Assembly (NCBI GenBank): GCA_000517565.1
Contig: CP007051.1
Coordinates: 1,726,001 to 1,790,000 of the forward strand
Direction: 5' to 3'
Source of the DNA: Desulfurella acetivorans A63
GTDB taxonomy: Bacteria > Campylobacterota_A > Desulfurellia > Desulfurellales > Desulfurellaceae
DNA length: 64,000 nt
The notes under the pieces are model-generated. The model had not been told where the DNA came from. It worked only from the letters and a program-made list of their open reading frames with translations, and did no database searches. Of this stretch, positions 51,646 to 59,221 are shown piece after piece. The stretch's first letter is position 1. Each line of letters opens with the position of its first letter. Both the position numbers and the translations under genes were made by a program.

Positions 51646-51948
51646 ATGAAGATAGCATTAGGTATATTTTTAAGCGTTTTAATTATTTTTAATATAGCCT
51701 TTGCTCAATCAGAGAAACTCAATATTAATATTGCAAGTCAACAAGCACTTACCAAATTGCCAGGCATAGGTCCAAAAACGGCTAAAAAGATTGTTGATTA
51801 CAGAAACACTCACGGCTTTTTTAACAATATAGAAGAAATAAAAAATGTTTCAGGCATTGGTGAAAAAAAATTTGAAAAACTAAAAGATTATATAACTACT
51901 ACAGGCGGTGTTGCAGAAATTAAAAAGAATACGCGAAAAAAATTTTAG
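51646..51948 (+). CDS. Exported ComEA-like helix-hairpin-helix protein
   Basis: A 100-residue protein with a signal peptide (MKIALGIFLSVLIIFNIAFA) and two helix-hairpin-helix motifs (LTKLPGIGPKTAKKIVDYR and IKNVSGIGEKKFEKLKDYI). This is the ComEA/EpsH family that binds double-stranded DNA in the periplasm during uptake. The ATG at 51646 follows TTGGAGG; the longer frame from 51634 has no ribosome-binding site. The basic tail is also typical. Other competence genes are not seen here. Confidence 0.82.
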   Translation: MKIALGIFLSVLIIFNIAFAQSEKLNINIASQQALTKLPGIGPKTAKKIVDYRNTHGFFNNIEEIKNVSGIGEKKFEKLKDYITTTGGVAEIKKNTRKKF

Positions 51949-51956
51949 GGGGTTTA

Positions 51957-52913
51957 ATGAAAAGAATTGGAGTTTTAACAAGCGGTGGAGATTGTTCTGG
52001 AATTAATGCTACACTTAAAGCCATAGTAGAAGAAGCCTACAAAAACAACATAAGGGTAACAGGTTTTTTAGAAGGCTACAATGGCCTTGTAAATAATTTA
52101 GCTATAGAACTAACTCCACTTCAAGTTAGCGGCATATTGCAAAGAGGTGGCACAATACTTATGACATCACGTTGTGAAGAATTTATGCAAGAAAGTGGCT
52201 TTAAAAAAGCACTTAAAACATTAGAAGAAGAAAAAATAGAAGGTCTTATTGTAATTGGTGGTGACGGCTCTTTGCGTGGCGCAAAAAAATTAGCTGAAAG
52301 TGGTATTGTGTGTGTTGGGATACCAGAATCTATTGATAACGACATATATGGAACCGATATGGCATTAGGTGTTGATACCGCATTAAACATTATTACAAAT
52401 GCTATTGATATTATTAGAGACACTGCATCAAGCCATAAAAGGGCATTTGTTATAGAAACTATGGGGAGAGAGAGTGGTTATCTTGCTTTAATGAGCGCTA
52501 TGGCATCTGGAGCAGAAGCTGTTTTAATACCTGAAGTAGAATATGATATAGACTCCATTATGAATAGACTAAAGCAGGAACATGAACGTGGTAGAAAATA
52601 CAGCATAGTTGTTGTAGCGGAAGGTGTTAAAAAAACACAGGAAGTTACAGAAAAACTCAAAAAAGAAGTAGGTTTTGACACAAGAGTTACAATACTTGGG
52701 CATATTCAAAGAGGCGGCAACCCAAGTGTCTTTGATAGGACGCTTGGTATGCGACTGGGTATTAAAGCTGTTCAGTCATTAATAAACAAAAAATTTGGCA
52801 TGGTGGGATTACAAGGTAGTGATATTAAAAATGTAGCTTTTGATGTCGTGTTTTCAAACAAAAAAGTGTTTAGCCAAATGATGCTAGAGTTTGCTAGATT
52901 GAAATCTAGATAA
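51957..52913 (+). CDS. pfkA: 6-phosphofructokinase (ATP-type signature)
   Basis: A 318-residue PfkA-family enzyme that phosphorylates fructose 6-phosphate. It has TSGGDCSGINATLKA, IGGDGSLRGA (glycine where PPi-dependent enzymes have Asp), IPESIDNDIYGTD (catalytic Asp, with Ser in place of the usual Thr), and METMGRESGYLAL and HIQRGGNPSVFDR. The start follows AGGGGGTTTA. Its 3' end overlaps the convergent CinA-like gene by 30 bases. Confidence 0.9.
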   Translation: MKRIGVLTSGGDCSGINATLKAIVEEAYKNNIRVTGFLEGYNGLVNNLAIELTPLQVSGILQRGGTILMTSRCEEFMQESGFKKALKTLEEEKIEGLIVIGGDGSLRGAKKLAESGIVCVGIPESIDNDIYGTDMALGVDTALNIITNAIDIIRDTASSHKRAFVIETMGRESGYLALMSAMASGAEAVLIPEVEYDIDSIMNRLKQEHERGRKYSIVVVAEGVKKTQEVTEKLKKEVGFDTRVTILGHIQRGGNPSVFDRTLGMRLGIKAVQSLINKKFGMVGLQGSDIKNVAFDVVFSNKKVFSQMMLEFARLKSR

Positions 52914-53675
52914 AAGTTCATTAAATAATGATATTGCTTTTTCTAGTTCTTTTTGAGCTTGATCTTTTGTGGGGGCATTGACGCTAAATCTTACGCTCAT
53001 CGTATTAGATGAAAAACCCTGTGGTAGCGTCTTTACATAAACATGTGTTTTTTGCGTAACTTCCTGGGAAATAAAACCAAGTAGGCTTTCGTCATTAATA
53101 TTGCACTCTATAGTTTGTGTCTGTGTAATATTAGGCGTGCAAATTGATTTTAAAATTGGTTCAACTTGAGTTTCAAACATAGTTTGCATTTCAGCAGGCA
53201 CACCTGGCAAACAAAATATATAAAAGTCATCCTTTTTAACATAAACACCACAGGCGGCACCTACACTATTTTTAAGCAATATAGCACTTTTTGGAACATA
53301 GGCCATTTTTTGCCTGTTAACATTTAAATGTTTTTCTGCAATTTTGCCTTCTTCGTATAGTTTTTTATAAAAAAGCTCAATTTCAGACAAACATTCTTGG
53401 CTTAAAATCAGTTCATCATTTATAGCTAAAGCTACAGCCTGTAGTGTTAAATCGTCAAATGTTGGACCAAGACCGCCTGTTGTTATAATAAGTTTGGTTT
53501 TGGTTAAAAAATAATTAATCGTTTGGACAATGTCGTCAAGACTATCATCCAAAAAAACAATAAAGCGATTTTCAACACCTATTTCGTTTAATCTTTTTGA
53601 TATGTAATACGCATTATTATCTTTAATCTGTGCAGATATTAATTCTTTTCCTATACCAAAAACAGAACTTTGCAT
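52884..53675 (-). CDS. CinA N-terminal (MoaB/MogA-fold) domain protein
   Basis: A 263-residue protein with the COG1058 pattern: GIGKELISAQIKDNNAYYISKRLNEIGVE, LIITTGGLGPTFDDLT and FCLPGVPAEMQTMFE. The C-terminal deamidase domain of full-length CinA is absent. Relatives act on pyridine nucleotide damage products. The ATG is only six bases (all T) after the encoded CCA end of tRNA-Asp, with no ribosome-binding site, so it is probably cotranscribed with the tRNA cluster and left with a minimal leader after tRNA processing. Confidence 0.82.
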   Translation of the reverse strand: MQSSVFGIGKELISAQIKDNNAYYISKRLNEIGVENRFIVFLDDSLDDIVQTINYFLTKTKLIITTGGLGPTFDDLTLQAVALAINDELILSQECLSEIELFYKKLYEEGKIAEKHLNVNRQKMAYVPKSAILLKNSVGAACGVYVKKDDFYIFCLPGVPAEMQTMFETQVEPILKSICTPNITQTQTIECNINDESLLGFISQEVTQKTHVYVKTLPQGFSSNTMSVRFSVNAPTKDQAQKELEKAISLFNELLSRFQSSKL

Positions 53676-53681
53676 AAAAAA

Positions 53682-53758
53682 TGGCGGAGCCGACGAGACT
53701 CGAACTCGCGACCTCTGGCGTGACAGGCCAGCGTTCTAACCAGCTGAACTACGGCTCC
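53682..53758 (-). tRNA. tRNA-Asp (GTC)
   Basis: 77 bases including encoded CCA. Acceptor stem GGAGCCG/CGGCTCC, anticodon loop CTGTCAC with GTC, and T-loop GTTCGAG are visible. Confidence 0.95.
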
Positions 53759-53766
53759 GAGAAAAA

Positions 53767-53842
53767 TGGTGGGCGCAGCAGGACTTGAACCTACGACCCC
53801 CTGCTTGTAAGGCAGGTGCTCTTCCAGCTGAGCTATGCGCCC
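53767..53842 (-). tRNA. tRNA-Val (TAC)
   Basis: 76 bases with encoded CCA. Acceptor GGGCGCA/TGCGCCC, anticodon stem CCTGC/GCAGG around CTTACAA, and T-loop GTTCAAG. Confidence 0.95.
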
Positions 53843-53856
53843 ATATTTTAAACAAA

Positions 53857-54132
53857 TTACTTGTTTGCCAATTCTTTAAAAACTTTTCCAACTTTAAATG
53901 CTGGTAAATTAAAACCTTTAATGGTAATTTTTTCGCCCGTGCGCGGGTTTCTGCCTGAGCGTTCTTTCCTTTGACTCAAATAAAATGTACCAAAACCTGT
54001 TAAACTTACTTTGCCACCTTTTGAAACTGCGCTCATAGTCTCATCAATAATAGCATCAACTACTTTCTTTACATCCGTTTTTTTCATCTGTGTAGCAGAA
54101 GCAACTTTTTCAATTAAATCAGCTTTTGTCAT
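53857..54132 (-). CDS. hup: HU-family DNA-binding protein
   Basis: A 91-residue HU/IHF-type protein that bends and compacts DNA: MTKADLIEKVASATQ..., VSLTGFGTFYLSQRKERSGRNPRTGEKI split over residues 42-70, and a final helix PAFKVGKVFKELANK. The start follows GGAGGTTTTTGT. It is encoded between tRNA-Glu and tRNA-Val on the same strand. Confidence 0.95.
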   Translation of the reverse strand: MTKADLIEKVASATQMKKTDVKKVVDAIIDETMSAVSKGGKVSLTGFGTFYLSQRKERSGRNPRTGEKITIKGFNLPAFKVGKVFKELANK

Positions 54133-54151
54133 ACAAAAACCTCCATCAGCT

Positions 54152-54228
54152 TGGCGTCCCCAGCGGGATTCGAACCCACGTTTTCGCCGTGAAAGGGCGA
54201 TGTCCTTGGCCGACTAGACGATGGGGAC
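54152..54228 (-). tRNA. tRNA-Glu (TTC)
   Basis: 77 bases with encoded CCA. Acceptor GTCCCCA/TGGGGAC, anticodon stem CGCCC/GGGCG-type around the TTC loop, T-loop GTTCGAA. Confidence 0.93.
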
Positions 54229-54231
54229 TTT

Positions 54232-54307
54232 TGGTGGGTCGTGCAGGAGTCGAACCTGCGGCCAATAGCTTAAAAGGCTACTGCTCTACCGCCTGAGCTA
54301 ACGACCC
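54232..54307 (-). tRNA. tRNA-Lys (TTT)
   Basis: 76 bases with encoded CCA. Acceptor GGGTCGT/ACGACCC, anticodon loop CTTTTAA with TTT, T-loop GTTCGAC. First gene of the minus-strand tRNA/hup cluster. Confidence 0.95.
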
Positions 54308-54322
54308 ACAAAATCTTTATTA

Positions 54323-54350
54323 AATATACATATTTGAACGCGATTGTCAA
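54323..54350 (-). promoter_or_regulatory. Promoter of the tRNA-hup cluster
   Basis: On the minus strand TTGACA (54350-54345), a 16-base spacer and TATATT (54328-54323), about 16 bases before the 5' end of tRNA-Lys. Confidence 0.6.
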
Positions 54351-54616
54351 TAAATTATTACATAAAACGAAAAAACTTTGCAAAAAAACTAAACCAAAGC
54401 ATTTTACGCACAATAACAACATTTTTTAATTACTAGAAATCTAGTGTGTCAAAAGTACCTTGCTTTTTGATATGCTAGCTTAGTTGACACTTTGGAATTT
54501 TATAATAAAAGTCTTGATAATAGCATAGAAATTTTCTTTTTGATTCATTTAAAAACACTATGGCTTGTTTTTTATCAAATAAGGCGTATAATTTAGCTAA
54601 ATATAGGGGGTATTTT
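54351..54616. other. Intergenic stretch before the polyphosphate operon
   Basis: About 265 bases. It contains a short palindrome, ACTAGA-AA-TCTAGT, at 54432-54445 and a loose GTGTCAA / TTGACAC inverted pair (about 54446-54490), either of which could be a regulator site for the divergent tRNA or ppk2 transcripts. No gene is seen. Confidence 0.4.
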
Positions 54617-55369
54617 ATGTCAAAAGATAAAGATGAATATAAGCGTGAGCTTTATAAGCTATGGGTAGAGCTTGTAAAATTTCAAAACGCTCTTATAAAA
54701 AAAGAAGAAAAGGTATTGATAATACTTGAAGGCAGAGATTCTGCTGGCAAAGATGGTATGATAAGAACCATAACAAGGCATTTGAGTCCAAGAGAAACAC
54801 GTATCTTTGCAGTTTCGAAACCAACAGATAAAGAAGCAAAAGAATGGTATTTCCAGAGATTTGTACCGCATTTGCCTGCACCATCTGAGTTCGTATTGTT
54901 TAATAGAAGCTGGTATAATAGGGCAGGAGTGGAACGTGTAATGGGTTTTTGTACTAAAAAAGAGTACGAACAATTTTTTGAAGATGTAGTATATTTTGAA
55001 AACCTCCTTATAAATGCAGGCATTAAGATGTTTAAGTATTATCTGGATATTGACAAAAAAGAACAGGAAAAAAGGTTAAAATCAAGAAAAACTGATCCGC
55101 TCAAGCAATGGAAGGAAAGCCCAGTAGATGATGCTGCTTTAAAGCATTTTGACGATTACACTAAAGCAAGGGATGAAATGTTTGAGAGAACCCACACACC
55201 ACGCTCACCGTGGATAATTGTTAAAGCAAATGACAAACACAAAGCACGTCTCAATTTGATCAAACATTTTTTACTCAACAATGATTATAAAGATAAAAAC
55301 GAAAAAGTATTAAATTTTGATCCAAATATAGTTTTTATGTATACAAAAAGTTTTTTATCTAATAGTTAA
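54617..55369 (+). CDS. ppk2: Polyphosphate kinase 2
   Basis: A 250-residue P-loop kinase of the PPK2 family, moving phosphate between polyphosphate and nucleotides. It has Walker A EGRDSAGKDG (about residue 40), ITRHLSPRETR, WYFQRFVPHLPAPSEFVLFNRSW in two parts with the conserved RSWYNRAGVERVMGFC (about 100), and WKESPVDDAALKHFDDYTKARD. The one-domain length suggests class I. The ATG at 54617 follows AGGGGG; an earlier in-frame ATG lacks a ribosome-binding site. First gene of a five-gene polyphosphate operon. Confidence 0.92.
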   Translation: MSKDKDEYKRELYKLWVELVKFQNALIKKEEKVLIILEGRDSAGKDGMIRTITRHLSPRETRIFAVSKPTDKEAKEWYFQRFVPHLPAPSEFVLFNRSWYNRAGVERVMGFCTKKEYEQFFEDVVYFENLLINAGIKMFKYYLDIDKKEQEKRLKSRKTDPLKQWKESPVDDAALKHFDDYTKARDEMFERTHTPRSPWIIVKANDKHKARLNLIKHFLLNNDYKDKNEKVLNFDPNIVFMYTKSFLSNS

Positions 55370-55372
55370 ATT

Positions 55373-56197
55373 ATGCTATTTTACGATGTTTTTGAAGAAA
55401 TCATAATCAATCAGGTATCTGAGATTGAGTCCAATTTTAAAGAGTTTTATACTAAAGATGAAGCTCTGCATGATTTGCGAGTGGCTATAAGGCGTCTTTT
55501 ATCTTATTTTTTAGTTTTTAAAAAGTATTTAAATACAGACACACAATTATTAAATACGCTAAAATTTTTTTTAAAATCATCAAATATAGCCAGAGATACC
55601 CAAATTTTGATTGAAAAAATAAATCAACTGGACATATTCGAAAACGATCTAAAAGAACTAAAAACCTATTTAGAAAAAGAATACAGTATACAAAAATCCA
55701 ATTTTTACAATATTCTTAGTCTAAGTTTTGATGATTTTTTAATAAAAATAAACCAGACAATTGTACAAAAAAGCTACAGAAAAGACGGTTTTTTTGACTT
55801 TAAGTTTGAAACAATAACCTTTTTATCACTTAACGCGCAAGCTAAAAAAATTAAAAAAATTAAGCCTGCTAAAAAAAATTTGCATAAATTACGTATTGAG
55901 TACAAAAAATACAGGTACATTTTAGAAATTCTACAAAAAACTCAGGTTCAAAACCAAAAAATTCAAGAACGCCTTATTCAACTAAGACAACTCCAGGATA
56001 AATTAGGCTATGTTCAAGACTTAAGTGTCCATATTGAGTATCTAAAATCACTTAAAACAATATTGCCAAATTCAATTAATGCTATTCAAGCACTTATTGA
56101 AACTTTTAAAAGTAATTTAAAACAAAAAAGAAAAAAAGTTATTTTTTTACTATCTTTTTTAAGATTTTTTGAAATAAACTGGGGTGAATATGCCTGA
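55373..56197 (+). CDS. CHAD-domain protein
   Basis: A 274-residue helical, lysine-rich protein with the two CHAD repeats: HDLRVAIRRLLSYFLVFKKYL (start at about residue 33, given here in part) and LHKLRIEYKKYRYILE (about 173). CHAD domains are known polyphosphate binders and often sit beside PPK/Ppx genes, as here. It may tether or present polyphosphate to the neighbouring enzymes. It starts three bases after the ppk2 stop and overlaps the ppx start by eight bases. Confidence 0.82.
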   Translation: MLFYDVFEEIIINQVSEIESNFKEFYTKDEALHDLRVAIRRLLSYFLVFKKYLNTDTQLLNTLKFFLKSSNIARDTQILIEKINQLDIFENDLKELKTYLEKEYSIQKSNFYNILSLSFDDFLIKINQTIVQKSYRKDGFFDFKFETITFLSLNAQAKKIKKIKPAKKNLHKLRIEYKKYRYILEILQKTQVQNQKIQERLIQLRQLQDKLGYVQDLSVHIEYLKSLKTILPNSINAIQALIETFKSNLKQKRKKVIFLLSFLRFFEINWGEYA

Positions 56198-57707
56198 TTA
56201 TCCTATCATAGCAATCATTGACATTGGTTCAAACTCAATAAGGCTTCAAGTTGCACAAAGTCTGGAAAAAAGCTATCGCATAATTCAGGATTATAGAGAA
56301 ATTTTAAGACTCGGCGACTGTGTATTTTCCAAAGGCTACATTGATGGACAAACTGCTGATTTATTTTATAAAAACATGGAAGTAATAAATAATCTTATCC
56401 AGAACCATAAAGCAACAATTATAAGAGCTGTTGGTACAGCAGCGCTTAGAGATGCACAAAACGCATATGAAATTGTTAAAACAACAAAAGAGCGCTTTGG
56501 TATAGATATTGAAATAATCAGTGGCAAAGAAGAAGCTTATTATAATTTTTTAGCTGTACTTTATAATTTTGACATAAAAAACATGAATGCTCTTACAATA
56601 GATATAGGTGGTGGAAGCAGCGAAATTGTAATATCACAAAAAGGTGAACTTGTAGATTCTTACAGTACGCTGCTTGGTTGCACAAGACTAAAACATGAAT
56701 TTTTAAAAAAAGATCCGCCATCCCAATCGTCTATTTATGCCATGAAAGATTTTATAGAAGAAACGCTACAAAATCTCGATGATATAAATATTGACACTAT
56801 TGTAGCAACAGGCGGTACACTAAATAATATTGCAATCATGTATTATATGTCACAAAACAAAAAAGCTACATCATATGCAAAGTATGTGCCAAGATCATAT
56901 GTCAAAAGTCTCATTAATACATTGCGTAGAATGAAAATTGACGATATTAAAAAAATAAAAGGTGTAGAAGAAAAACGTGCAGATATAATTTTACCTGCTT
57001 GTATGGTAATAGAAAGCATAATGAATTTTTATAACGTTGAAGGCTTCTATACTTTTATGGGTGGCTTAAGAACAGGTCTTTTAATTGACACATTAAATAA
57101 AATTGGTCTATCATTTCCATTTCAAACTTTAGATAGCGACTTAAAGTTTTCTAGATTAATAGAGCTTGGCAATAAATTTAACTTTGAAGAACCACATGCT
57201 CTTTGCGTAAATGACCTCGCCAAAAAGCTTTTTGAACAGCTAAAACAAACGCTTACTCTTCAAGACAAAGATTTTGCTTTACTCGAAGCAGCTTGCATTT
57301 TGCACGATATTGGCACATATATATCATTTTCAAAACACCATATGCATTCGTATTATCTCATTACAAATTCAGATCTAACAGGCTTTAGTATTAAGCAAAA
57401 AAACATGATAGCAACAATTTCTTATTTTCACAGAGGCAGTCTACCAAACAAATCGCATAAATTTTACCAATCATTTTCAAAAAAAAAGAAGGACAAAATA
57501 AAAAAACTTGCTGCAATTTTAAGAATAGCAGATGGTCTTGATAGAAGTCACAGAAGCTTTGTAAAAGACATCAAGGTTAGTATTGAAAAGGATAATATAA
57601 AAATTGTAGCTATATCAAGCGAAGATACTTTTTTGGAAATGAAAGCAGCAAATGCAAAAAAGAATCTTTTAGAAAAAGTTACTGGTAAAAAGGTTTCAAT
57701 TATATGA
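56190..57707 (+). CDS. ppx: Exopolyphosphatase / pppGpp phosphatase with C-terminal HD domain
   Basis: A 505-residue Ppx/GppA protein hydrolysing terminal phosphates of polyphosphate or pppGpp. The ASKHA domain has IIDIGSNSIRLQVA, GTAALRDAQNA, ISGKEEAY (catalytic glutamate region) and TIDIGGGSSEIVI. After about residue 310 an HD-type domain follows with ACILHDIGTYI and a downstream RIADGLDRSH. The ATG at 56190 is preferred to a GTG at 56184, as GGGGTGA precedes it. The stop overlaps the next gene (ATGA). Confidence 0.9.
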   Translation: MPDYPIIAIIDIGSNSIRLQVAQSLEKSYRIIQDYREILRLGDCVFSKGYIDGQTADLFYKNMEVINNLIQNHKATIIRAVGTAALRDAQNAYEIVKTTKERFGIDIEIISGKEEAYYNFLAVLYNFDIKNMNALTIDIGGGSSEIVISQKGELVDSYSTLLGCTRLKHEFLKKDPPSQSSIYAMKDFIEETLQNLDDINIDTIVATGGTLNNIAIMYYMSQNKKATSYAKYVPRSYVKSLINTLRRMKIDDIKKIKGVEEKRADIILPACMVIESIMNFYNVEGFYTFMGGLRTGLLIDTLNKIGLSFPFQTLDSDLKFSRLIELGNKFNFEEPHALCVNDLAKKLFEQLKQTLTLQDKDFALLEAACILHDIGTYISFSKHHMHSYYLITNSDLTGFSIKQKNMIATISYFHRGSLPNKSHKFYQSFSKKKKDKIKKLAAILRIADGLDRSHRSFVKDIKVSIEKDNIKIVAISSEDTFLEMKAANAKKNLLEKVTGKKVSII

Positions 57708-59221
57708 AAAACGGTATATTTGGCATAATAAATATTGGTTCAAGCGCCATTCGCATGCAAATTAGTGAGTTTAAAAACTCAAAAGAAAGAATTTTAGAAA
57801 GTATTGTTACACCTGTTGCGCTTGGTCTTGATACGTTTGAAAAAGGCTATATTAGTTTGGAAAAAGCAAAAGAAACTGCTCAAATATTATCAAAGTTCGC
57901 AAAAAAATTAGATGAATATAAAATTTGGGGCAATTACAAAGCTATCTGTACAAGTGCTGTAAGGGATGCTCAAAATAAATATTTTTTTATAAATTACATT
58001 AATGCAAAAACGCAGCTTGATATTGAAATAATAGAAGAAACACATGAGATGTATATAAAATACCTCGGTATAATGCATGACATAAAAAATTTTGACAAGC
58101 TTTCTCAAGAAGGTTTACTTTTAGCTTATTTATCAAGTGGCAGCCTATCTTTAAGCATTAAAGCTGGCGATGTCGATTTATTTAATTCTGTGTTCAATTC
58201 TGGTTCACTCAGGCAGTATTTACTTTTTAAAGACATAAATTCAAGTATAAGATTTAAAGCCTATGAAGAACAAATGGGAAAAATCATTAGCACACTAAAG
58301 CAAAATTGCAATGAATTAAGCAAGATAAAACATATGGTTGGTTGCGGAAGCTCTATTAATCTTTTAGTAAAAGTATTAAAACCAAAAAGTAATAAAATAA
58401 CTTACAAAGCCCTAAATACACTATATAAATCTATTAAATCCAGCGAACCTCAAGCAATCTCTCAGATGTATAGTATATCTTTAAACGATGCAAATATAAT
58501 AGTACCTATTGTTTGTAGTTTTTCTTATTTATTAAAAATGTTAAACTTAGATGGTTTTTTATTTTCGAATGCTACATTTCCAAATCAACTGATGAATTAT
58601 TATTCAAAAAGTTTTAAAGAAAAATCGGTAAATAAAAAAATTCTTAATCAAGTTGTTGCATACTCAAAAAAATATAATAACGATTTAAAACACGCTAAAA
58701 AAGTATTACATTTTGCAAATAGACTTTATAATCAGTTAAAAAACATTCATTCAATGTCACAAAAAGAAAAGATGATTTTAGATTGCGCATGTGTATTACA
58801 TGATGTCGGCTATTACATTGGTGTAAACAACCATCATCAACATTCATATTACATTGCAAAGTCTATTAATATTCCAGGTATTGACAAAGAAATTATAGAT
58901 TATGTTGCAGCAAGCGTACTTTTCCACAGGAATAAAGCAAAAATCGAATCCGAAGATGAATTGTTAAGCGCGCCAATAGAAAAAATTTTGGTATTAAAAA
59001 AAATTATTGCGCTTTTAAAAATAGCTGATGCTCTTGATGCAAGCCATATGCAAATCATTGAAGATATTGATATAGAAGTAAGTGAAAATCAAGTTAAAAT
59101 TACTGCTATAGCCTTAAAAATACCATTTTTAGAAGAACTCACCTTTAAAAATAAATCTACAGATTTTCTAGAAACGTTTGGTATAGAGCCAAAACTATAC
59201 ATAAAGTTAAAACATGAGTAA
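57704..59221 (+). CDS. Ppx/GppA paralogue with degenerate active site
   Basis: A 505-residue protein of the same length and layout as the preceding Ppx, ATGA-coupled to it. Key motifs have decayed: IINIGSSAIRMQIS (Asp to Asn), EETHEMY in place of SGKEEAY, and AYLSSGSLSLSI in place of IDIGGGSSEI, so the catalytic and phosphate-binding acidic residues are missing. The ATSAVRDAQNK-like block and the HD-type region (CACVLHDVGYYIG, KIADALDASH) are kept. I infer a non-hydrolysing pseudoenzyme, perhaps a sensor or partner subunit of Ppx. The intact frame argues against a pseudogene. Confidence 0.75.
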   Translation: MKNGIFGIINIGSSAIRMQISEFKNSKERILESIVTPVALGLDTFEKGYISLEKAKETAQILSKFAKKLDEYKIWGNYKAICTSAVRDAQNKYFFINYINAKTQLDIEIIEETHEMYIKYLGIMHDIKNFDKLSQEGLLLAYLSSGSLSLSIKAGDVDLFNSVFNSGSLRQYLLFKDINSSIRFKAYEEQMGKIISTLKQNCNELSKIKHMVGCGSSINLLVKVLKPKSNKITYKALNTLYKSIKSSEPQAISQMYSISLNDANIIVPIVCSFSYLLKMLNLDGFLFSNATFPNQLMNYYSKSFKEKSVNKKILNQVVAYSKKYNNDLKHAKKVLHFANRLYNQLKNIHSMSQKEKMILDCACVLHDVGYYIGVNNHHQHSYYIAKSINIPGIDKEIIDYVAASVLFHRNKAKIESEDELLSAPIEKILVLKKIIALLKIADALDASHMQIIEDIDIEVSENQVKITAIALKIPFLEELTFKNKSTDFLETFGIEPKLYIKLKHE

